NCBI GenBank assembly: GCA_947561715.1
Contig: OX387197.1
Coordinates: forward strand, 24,950,266 to 25,014,265
Length of the DNA stretch: 64,000 nt
Reading direction: 5' to 3'
Source of the DNA: Ascidia mentula
Lineage: Eukaryota; Chordata; Ascidiacea; Phlebobranchia; Ascidiidae
A program made the position numbers and the translations under genes. How positions within the stretch are numbered: the stretch's first letter is position 1; each line of letters opens with the position of its first letter. Below the pieces are notes generated by a model. It was not told the origin of the DNA. It searched no databases and was given only the letters and a program-made list of their open reading frames with translations. This document shows, one piece after another, positions 57,101 through 64,000 of the stretch.

Positions 57101-60100
57101 AACAAAAACTGTTTTGACAGGTCATCTCCGTCTGCATTGTAGTTAACTTGTTGAAAATTTCAAGTCATTTGAAGGCAGATACAGCAAATGACAGCCGTGC
57201 ATCATCTTTTTGCAGAGGGCACGACCAACGCGCCTTCCGCGCGCAAAATGCGCTACGATGGTAACTGTGTGTTTCAATATTTGAAAAACGACAAGACTTA
57301 AACAAAAACTGTTTTGACAGGTCATCTCCGTCTGCATTGTAGTTAACTTGTTGAAAATTTCAAGTCATTTGAAGGCAGATACAGCAAATAATATTTAAAC
57401 ATTGTTCATTGCAACGGATTCCTGGGTGTATCAAGCCAGTTTTTGGTAAACTGCCTGTAAACTTATACATATCAGTATTTACTGCGTTATGAAAATGCCA
57501 CAGCATGGCTTTTTACCTTACCTTATTTGGCCAAACCATAAGTTGAAACTATTACCTTGTTTGGTAATATCAACTTCATTATAAGGACGTTGATAATGGC
57601 CTTTGTTTCGCAATATCCCCTACACTTTTTCTCATTCTTTCAATGAAATAGCGAGCAATCTGCCATGTGGTTTTTATTGCAAATTCAACATGAATTCGTT
57701 GGTAGGCATAAATGCTCGGCAACTATCGCTCTGCGGAGCTTTGCTTTATGTGGAGGATGCGATTAAATTTGCGCGGCAGTACAGGCTGTTGGCCAACAGT
57801 CACTCTTGTGTCTGTGGTACGCTGATGATGGAACAACGCCTACGGGCAAGCAAAGATGGGATAATATGGAGATGCCCGGACCAAGTAAGGGTTAGGGTTG
57901 ATTTGCATTTCCCGTTGTCTTCTCCAAATTTAGGAAATGCCCAGAAGAAGTTGCGTTAACATACACTTCCTATAGTTGCCTTCATGCTTGCAGGAATGTC
58001 GAAAACGAGTCTCCGTTCGGACAGGATCGTTCTTCGAAGGAAGCAACCTGTCCATGGTTCAACTGCTTACAATTCTGTACTATTGGGCTGAGGGACGGAG
58101 TCAGGAGGCGATCGAGAAAGAGGCAGAAATCTCTAACAAAATTTCTGTTGATTGGTGTGGATTTCTCCGAGAGGTGATGGTTTTACCATTTAAATAGGTT
58201 GTTTAATACTTATTTACAAGGTTTACACTGGCATCATGCAGATATGCACAGAGGACCTTCTGCGGAATCCATGCATCATTGGAGGCCCAGGACATGTCGT
58301 CAGCATCGACGAGTCCTTGGTTGCTAAGAGAAAGCCTTGCGCGAACGCCCAGGCTCGCCCGATTCCGCAGCAGTGGGTTTTCGGTGGCATTGATGTGGAA
58401 ACCAAGTACTTTTTTAAAAGCGTGTTAATTGCATTTTGCACAGAACTATTTTGACAGGGACTGTTTTATGGAATTGGTTCCTTCGAGGGACCAAGTAACC
58501 TTGGAGGCAGTTATACGCCGACACATTTTGCCCGGCACAGAAATTTGGTCCGACGAGTGGCGGGCCTATAACAATTTAGGAAGTAACTTCACTTAAGTGA
58601 CCAGTAGATGTAGTTTTTTTAAACGTGTGTTTTTGCATTTGTAGACATCGGATATACTCACAGAACAGTGAATCACTCTGTGCAGTATGTTACGTCACAA
58701 GGCGTCCACACTAACACCATAGAAAGCCTGTGGTCGGCGGCTAAACGCCAGTTACTCCAAAAAAATGGTGTCCATCGGGACTATATTCCGACGTACCTGG
58801 ACGAATTCATGTGGCGTCAGAGGCGACCGAAGTCGCACTATTTCCATGATTTGGTGCTGGCCATCAGCACTAATCCAAAATATCAAGTGTAAATGTAAGT
58901 GTGATTAATGTGGTACATTTTAACAGTTTATACGAATGTAGTTTTTCAGATAGACTGGCGTTCCCGTTGCGGAAGACGCATGTGCGCAGGTAGAATAGGG
59001 CTAATTGCGAAGGGGCCTGCTGCAAAAAACCTAACTCTCGTGCAGGTAAAATATGGCTAATTGCGAAGGGGCCTGCTGCAAAAAACCTAACTCTCGTGCA
59101 GGTAAAATATGGCTAATGGCGAAGGGTCCTGCTGCAAAAAACCCTAACGACTGCATGGAGATTACCTCAAGGGTGCAGTTGGAAAATCTCAAATAACATA
59201 AAAATATTACAGTGCGGAAATAGGTTCGATTGTCAAAGAGGAGTTTTTCTTGATAATAATTAGGAGTCGATCAAAACAGTTGTAAACTGTAATTGTTGAT
59301 GTCGCATCGAAAGATGCCAGCAAGACTGCGTTGTCCAAGCGTGCGGTGACATTGCGACACGAAGTTGTCTTCGATAAAGCCCAAGTTCTGGAGAAGGAGT
59401 TGGACCACTCCAAGCGGCTGTTTCTTGAGTTGCTTCACATCCACAAAAATAGTGGGTGCGTCAACGACAAAGAACAATGTGCTTTCTTTCCGACAGTTTA
59501 TAATAATTTGTTGTAACTGTTGTGTCTCCTGCAATGTTTGGCGTTTTTGCCTCTAGCACGTGATTTGACAAGCGGTGTCAAGGTGTCCTTTTTTCTTTTG
59601 TGTCCCTGCGTGTTTTAGTGCAGTTCACTTTTTGCATTATACCTGATGAAGTCTCGCCGCATGGCAGACGAAACGCCGAAGAAATACAGTACGTTATTTT
59701 ATGCCAGAAGAGGAGTACATGCAATTGTTACATCACAAACAAAAGTTTGTCGTCCATTAAGAGAGGGTTAATAAAGTGGTATCGGGTTAAGATCTTACTA
59801 TGTTGGTGTAGACACCCTTGTGGTTGTTCCTTCATGGTTACGTACAATTCCACACTATGGGAACCTTATTACCGTAAACGTCGCTAAATCGTGTTAACGT
59901 CGGTTGACGTTTTAATGATTTTTGAAAGATATACTCGTTGGATTTTATTAAAAGTACTCTCGATTGTGAAGGAGGGGCTCTTCTTGATAAAATTTAAGGA
60001 CGGATTAAAATCGATTTAAAATGTAATTGTTACGTCAAAAACACTAGTTTGTCGTCGATTAAGAGAGGGTTAATAAAGTGGTATCGGGTTAAGATTTTAC

Positions 60101-63100
60101 TATATTGGTGTGGACACCCTTGTGGTTGTCTGTACCAAATTTCAAGTTTGTACGATGTCTCCTTCATGGTTACGTACAATTGTACACTATGGGATCTTTT
60201 TGCCGCCAACGGCGCCAAAGCGCGTCGACTTCGGTTGACGTTTAGATGATTTTTGAGAAAAATACTGGTTGGTTTTTCTTTAGAATAGGCTCGATTGTCA
60301 AGAAGGGGCTCTTATTTATAATATACAACAACCGAATAAAATAGACCTAAAATGTAATTGTTACGTCACAAATGAAAGTTTATTGTTGATTTAGAGAAGG
60401 TTAATAAAACGGTGTCGGGTTAATTTTTTAGTATGTTAGTATAGACACATTTGTGGCTGTTTGTACCAAATTTCAAGTTTTTTACAATGTCTCCTTCATG
60501 GGTACGTAGAATTGTACACTATGGAACCTTATTACCGTAAACGTCGCTGAAGCGTGTTAACGTCGGTTGACAATTTAATGATTTTTGAAACAAATACTTG
60601 TTGGTTTTTGTTGAGAATGGGCTCGATTGTCAAGAAGGGGCTCTTCTTTTACATATTCGACAACCGATTAAAATAGACCTAAAATATGTTTGTTACGTCA
60701 TAAACACTAGTTTGTCGTCGATTAAGAGAGGGTTAATAAAGTGGTATCGGATTAAGATTTTACTATGTTGGTGTAGACACCCTTGTGGTTGTCTGTACCA
60801 AATTTCAAGTTTGTACGATGTCTCCTTCATGGTTACGTACAATTGTACACTATGGGATCTTTTTGCCGCCAACGGCGCCAAAGCGCGTCGACTTCGGTTG
60901 ACGTTTAGATGATTTTTGAGAAAAATACTGGTTGGTTTTTCTTTAGAATGGGCTCGATTGTCAAGAAGGGGCTCTTATTTATAATATACAACAACCGAAT
61001 AAAATAGACCTAAAATGTAATTGTTACGTCACAAATGAAAGTTTATTGTTGATTTAGAGATGGTTAATAAAGTGGTATCGGATTAATTTTTTAGTATGTT
61101 GGTGTAGGATCCCTTGTGGTTGTTTATGCCAAATTTCAAGTTTGTACGACGTCTCCTTCATGGTTACGTACAATTGTACACTATGGAACCTTATTACCGC
61201 CAACGGCGCTAATGCTCGTCGACTTCGGTTGACGTTTAGATGATTTTTGAGAGAAATACTTGTTGGTTTTTGTTGAGAATGGGCTCGATTGTCAAGGAGG
61301 GGCTCGTTTTTAAAATATTTGACAATCGATTAAAATAGACTTAAAATGTAATTGTTACGTCATAAACAATAGTTTGTTGTCGATTAAGAAAGGGTTAATT
61401 AGGTGGTATCCGGTTTATTTTTTAGTATGTCGGTGTAGACTCCCTTGTGGTTGTCTGTACCAAATTTCAAGTTTGTACAATGTCTCCTTCATGGTTACGT
61501 ACAATTGTACACTATGGAACCTTATTACCGCCAACGTCGCCAAAGCGCGTCGACTTCGGTTGACGTTTTGATAATTTCTGAAGGAAATACTGGTTGGATT
61601 TCGTTGAAAATGAGCTCGATTGTCAAGGAGGAGCTCTTCTTTATAATATATAACAACCGAATAAAATAGACCTAAAATGTAATTGTTACGTCACAAATAA
61701 AAGTTTATCGTTCATTTAGAGAGGGTTAATAAAGTGGTATCGGGTTAATTTTTTAGTATGTTGGTGTAGAAACCCTTCTGGTTGTTTGTGCTTAATTTCA
61801 AGTTTATACAACGTCTTTTTCATGGGTACGTAGAATTGTACACTATGGAACCTTATTACCGTAAACGTCGCTGAAGCGTGTTAACGTCGGTTGACGATTT
61901 AATGATTTTTGAAACAAATACTGGTTGGATTCCGTTGAGAATGGGCTCGATTGTCAAGAAGGGGCTCTTCTTTTACATATTCGACAACCGATTAAAATAG
62001 ACCTAAAATATGTTTGTTACGTCATAAACACTATTTTGTCGTCGATTAAGAGAGGGTTAATAAGGTGGTATCGGGTTAAGATTTTACTATATTGGTGTAG
62101 ACACCCTTGTGGTTGTCTGTACCAAATTTCAAGTTTGTACGATGTCTCCTTCATGGTTACGTACAATTGTACACTATGGAACCTTATTACCGCCAACGGC
62201 GCCAAAGCGCGTCGACTTTGGTTGACGTTTTGATGATTTCTGAAGGAAAACTGGTTGGATTTCGTTGAAAATGAGCTCGATTGTCAAGGAGGAGCTCTTA
62301 TTTATAATATACAACAACCGAATAAAATAGACCTAAAATGTAATTGTTACGTCACAAATAAAAGTTTATCGTTCATTTAGAGAAGGTTAATAAAGTGGTA
62401 TCGGGTTAATTTTTTAGTATGTTGGTGTGGAAACCCTTCTGGTTGTTTGTGCTTAATTTCAAGTTTATACAACGTCTTTTTCATTGTTACGTAGAATTGT
62501 ACACTATGGAACCTTATTACCGCCAACGTCGCTAAAGCGTGTTAACGTCGGTTAAAGTTTTGATGATTTTTGAGAGAAATACTTGTTGGATTGTGTTGAG
62601 AATGGGCTCGATTGTCAAGGAGGGACTCTTGTTTATAATATTCGAGAACGGATTAAAATCGACTTTAAATGTAATTGTTACGTCACAAACAAATATTTGT
62701 TGTCAATAAACAAAGGGTCAATAAAGTGGTATCGAGTTAACTTTTTAGTATGTTGGTGTAGTCACCCTTGTGGTTGTCTGTACCAAATTTAAAGTTTGTG
62801 TGACGTCTCCTTTATTGGTACGTATGGATGTATACTTTGGGACTTGTTTACCGCCAACGGCGCTAAAGCGCCTTAACCACGACTTTCATTTTTTCATATG
62901 TTGGTTTACGCACCCTTGTGGTTGATCGTACCCAATTTCAAGTTTCTCACAGGTTTGTTTCATTATGTAATCAATGAAGCGTAAAAATGTATTTCTTCGT
63001 TGCTGTTGTGCCTTTTGCCGACCTTCATGTGCCTGCAGGAGAACCGCGTATGTGTGTGTGGGCGAGAAACTTCGTCGTTGCATATCTTCGGTTAGTGACG

Positions 63101-63941
63101 TCACAGTGACGTAATTTTTGGTGTGACGTCATAACTTGACCCCACCTTCATTGTGACGTAATTTGGGGGTTCCCCGATTTTTAGAAGATAGGTACGTACA
63201 ATAGTACACTAGACCCAAAATATACAGAAAGACATCACTATCCTTTATCCTAATCCAAACCCTGACCACCAACCCTAACTCACTGGATACCCAAACTTTC
63301 CCAACATGTGGTAGGTCTATTTAGAGGAACATTTTATTGCATTAAGGTGCTGTCTCATTAGGTACTGTCCAACAGCATGGAATTGGTGATTTAAAATAGC
63401 ATGAGTATTATCACTCAAAAAGAAAAAACTTTTTGTCTTTTCTGGTGAAGGCCAGATTGGAATTTTTGTTTTTGCACGGAGGATTTTGTTTCAGCGAACG
63501 TTAATTGTGCAGACAATCGCAACGTTTTCCGTATGTTAATGTATTAGCTAATTAATATTGCACGGATTATCGGTAAATTTTCACTAAAGTGCACTGAGGA
63601 TTTATCATGACATTTTTCCAGTCTGGTATAAAGGCACTGTTGAGATTTTTTGTTAAAAATTTTTCAACACTGACTTTTGGAAGTTTTCTCTCATCTAATC
63701 ATATTTTAGTATTTTAATTCTTTTTTAGATTCGATCAAACCCTGTTATAATTAGCTGTAAATTCTTTTCATAATAACAATCTCTTACAACCTTATACACT
63801 TGTTTTGCAGGAAAGCAAGTCTTTGAAAGTTGCCCTTCAGTTTCCTGACTACATGTTAGGAGATGCTGCGAAAGTTGCCACACAACTACAAGATAATACA
63901 GATGCTGATGTTTACGTACTGGCTGATACTTCATATGGAAG
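51144..63941 (+). CDS. DPH2: DPH2, diphthamide biosynthesis subunit (first two coding exons)
   Basis: Exon 1 (51144-51272) starts MTSAFSSNDVEVLSRG and ends LWEMYEISRCAKYIK. Exon 2 (63811-63941) continues in phase with ESKSLKVALQFPDYMLGDAA, then VYVLADTSYG. This matches the N-terminus of DPH2, the partner of DPH1 in the Fe-S complex that starts diphthamide synthesis on eEF2 in the cytosol. The LQFPD and LGDAA wording fits DPH2 better than DPH1. The gene runs off the right edge after a donor at 63942. Intron 1 is about 12.5 kb, nearly all of it a transposon. An in-frame ATG 45 bp upstream (51099) is possible; 51144 fits the DPH2 start (M-x-S-x-FSS) better. Confidence 0.85.
51387..51394. repeat. 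Left target-site duplication of Merlin element
   Basis: AAAATACA directly before the left terminus. The right flank (63217-63224) is AAAATATA, 7 of 8 identical, agreeing with the 8-bp duplications known for Merlin. Confidence 0.55.
51730..54540. repeat. 331-bp tandem repeats, left arm
   Basis: About eight degenerate units recognisable by CAACCGACGTTAACACG / CAACCGAAGTCGACGCG, CATAGTGTACAATTGTACG and TGACGTAACAATTACATTTT, spaced about 331 bp. The segment near 54104-54405 is an additional 302-bp direct duplication of the last unit. Short open frames here are shared by the repeats and not genes. Confidence 0.85.
54736..54972 (-). pseudogene. Penelope-like element GIY-YIG/C-terminal relic, left copy
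   Basis: The minus-strand frame contains LRHEVVFDKAQVLEKEL, then SKRLFLELLHIHKN, then FFPTVYNNLL and a stop. This resembles the extreme C-terminus of Penelope-like or related retroelement proteins (RLFLExxHI, then the closing tyrosine motif). Mirrored at 59280-59516. Too short to be active. Confidence 0.45.
55105..55270. repeat. Three ~57-bp tandem repeats, left arm
   Basis: Units contain GGTTTTTTGCAGCAGG, CCCTTCGC and ATTAGCC. The inverse lies at 58980-59150. Confidence 0.8.
55360..55552 (-). pseudogene. Inverted copy of the transposase 3' exon
   Basis: Reads as the last ~63 codons of the transposase on the minus strand (HTNTIESLWSAAK to NPKYQV, stop 55360-55362), then runs straight into the 200-bp repeat array. 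Created because the inverted repeat reaches into the transposase gene. Confidence 0.85.
55551..57389. repeat. Central 200-bp tandem array, nine full copies plus partial
   Basis: Units beginning TTTCAAGTCATTTGAAGG recur exactly every 200 bp (55558, 55758 and so on to 57158, partial at 57358). Apart from a small difference at the start of the first, copies look identical. Contains GCGCCTTCCGCGCGC and TTTCAATATTTGAAA palindromic pieces. The repeated 64-codon minus-strand frame in each unit is a consequence of the repeat, not a protein family. Confidence 0.92.
57390..57689. other. Transposase upstream region
   Basis: Between the 200-bp array and the chosen transposase ATG. Likely promoter and 5' UTR; no clear motif seen. 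Confidence 0.4.
57690..58892 (+). CDS. Merlin (IS1016/ISXO2-like) DDE transposase
   Basis: Five exons join in frame to 310 residues: 57690-57884, 57994-58173, 58221-58405, 58458-58582, 58645-58892. The N-terminal part has a Cys cluster (HSCVCG, then WRCPDQEC), a likely zinc ribbon, followed by RVSVRTGSFFEGSNLS, a family hallmark. Catalytic acids fit: D155 in GHVVSIDESLV, D219 in IWSDEWRAYN and E255 in HTNTIESLWS. It would cut and rejoin the terminal repeats in the nucleus with 8-9 bp target duplications. No stop or frameshift is present, so it may be active. Introns of 47-109 nt are unusual for a small transposase. The start ATG at 57690 is the first in frame after an upstream open stretch. 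Its last exon lies in the right arm. Confidence 0.88.
58980..59150. repeat. Three ~57-bp tandem repeats, right arm
   Basis: Inverse of 55105-55270. Confidence 0.8.
59280..59516 (+). pseudogene. Penelope-like element C-terminal relic, right copy
   Basis: Mirror of the left copy; the same LRHEVVFDKAQVLEKEL and RLFLELLHIHKN residues, stop at 59514-59516. Followed by sequence with TGATGAAGTCTCGC and GACGAAACGCCG. Confidence 0.45.
59715..62880. repeat. 331-bp tandem repeats, right arm
   Basis: About ten degenerate units, inverse of those in the left arm. The region around 61680-62340 is extra relative to the left arm and equals two units. Confidence 0.85.
63217..63224. repeat. Right target-site duplication of Merlin element
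   Basis: AAAATATA, against AAAATACA on the left. Confidence 0.55.
63451..63626. mobile_element. MITE with CCAGATTGGAA termini (copy B)
   Basis: Starts CCAGATTGGAATTTTTG and ends TTTTTCCAGTCTGG; the interior matches the copy at 10366-10553 throughout (CGGAGGATTTTGTTT, then TTAATTGTG, then GCAACGTTTT). Lies in DPH2 intron 1 between the Merlin element and exon 2. Confidence 0.75.
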
Positions 63942-64000
63942 GTAATAGGTTACATGCTAGGGATGTATTGACATTGCAAGTATTTTACTTTGTTATCATG

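Larger units (their letters stand above)
51395..63216. mobile_element. Giant Merlin-type DNA transposon with >4-kb inverted arms
   Basis: Termini GGGTCTAGTGTACTATTG and its exact inverse. Left arm 51395-55554 (~4.16 kb) and right arm 58697-63216 (~4.52 kb) are near-identical inverted copies, with a ~3.1-kb centre. Each arm holds 331-bp tandem repeats, a retroelement relic and a short triple repeat. The centre holds nine 200-bp repeats and a DDE transposase of the Merlin/ISXO2 type. Arms differ by a few substitutions, one extra two-unit (~661 bp) block on the right, and a 302-bp duplication on the left. The element fills intron 1 of DPH2. Confidence 0.88.
58697..63216 (-). repeat. Right long inverted-repeat arm
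   Basis: Inverse of 51395-55554. Longer by about 360 bp net because of the 661-bp gain and the lack of the 302-bp duplication. Confidence 0.9.

Noticed and set aside
55537-57337. Nine repeated 64-66 codon minus-strand open frames
   Set aside because: They are one frame repeated with the 200-bp tandem unit; no start context, no domain, and unit length is not a multiple of three.
55551-57389. CRISPR-like array
   Set aside because: Whole 200-bp units are identical with no repeat/spacer structure, and the genome is eukaryotic.
1-64000. tRNA, rRNA or snRNA genes
   Set aside because: None recognised by eye on either strand; a covariance-model scan would be needed to exclude them.

Overview
The window is AT-rich animal genomic DNA with multi-exon genes, GT-AG introns and many small transposable elements. 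An adhesion-GPCR pair, a NACHT/LRR/ZU5/UPA gene, an LDLa-GPCR and a DPH2 gene in compact intron-rich DNA suggest an invertebrate deuterostome, most likely a tunicate (ascidian). That assignment is inference. Gene models below were built by hand from splice signals, exon phase and paralogue comparison.

Layout: (1) 0-17 kb holds four aldo-keto reductase (AKR) paralogues. One is on + and cut by the left edge (201-1974). Three are on - (3066-5953; 8239-10721, broken; 14424-16996). They share the same exon sizes, so they are tandem or inverted duplicates. A 5'-truncated LINE and a MITE lie between them, and an LDLa-repeat GPCR gene (11.0-13.2 kb) sits between two direct repeats. (2) 17.9-28.4 kb holds two tandem + strand adhesion GPCRs with C-type-lectin-like ectodomain, Ser/Thr stalk, GAIN/GPS-like region and 7TM. 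(3) 29.4-33.0 kb (-) is an LRR gene with a Pro/Ser/Thr-rich N-terminal part, a RHIM-like motif and a poly-Glu tract. (4) 35.3-49.3 kb (-) is a ~19-exon gene whose exons all join in frame to give about 1,353 residues in the order LRR, NACHT, LRR, ZU5, UPA, Asn-rich tail. The ZU5-UPA pair is the same module as the FIIND of vertebrate NLRP1/CARD8. Its five N-terminal LRR exons are recently amplified exon-plus-intron cassettes. (5) 51.1-63.9 kb (+) is the start of DPH2. Its first intron contains an 11.8-kb Merlin (IS1016/IS1595-like) DNA transposon with inverted-repeat arms of more than 4 kb, 331-bp and 200-bp tandem arrays, and an intact-looking 310-residue DDE transposase split by four introns.

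The most unusual items are the LRR-NACHT-LRR-ZU5-UPA gene, its neighbour with the RHIM-like motif (a possible innate-immunity pair), and the giant palindromic Merlin element inside a housekeeping-gene intron.
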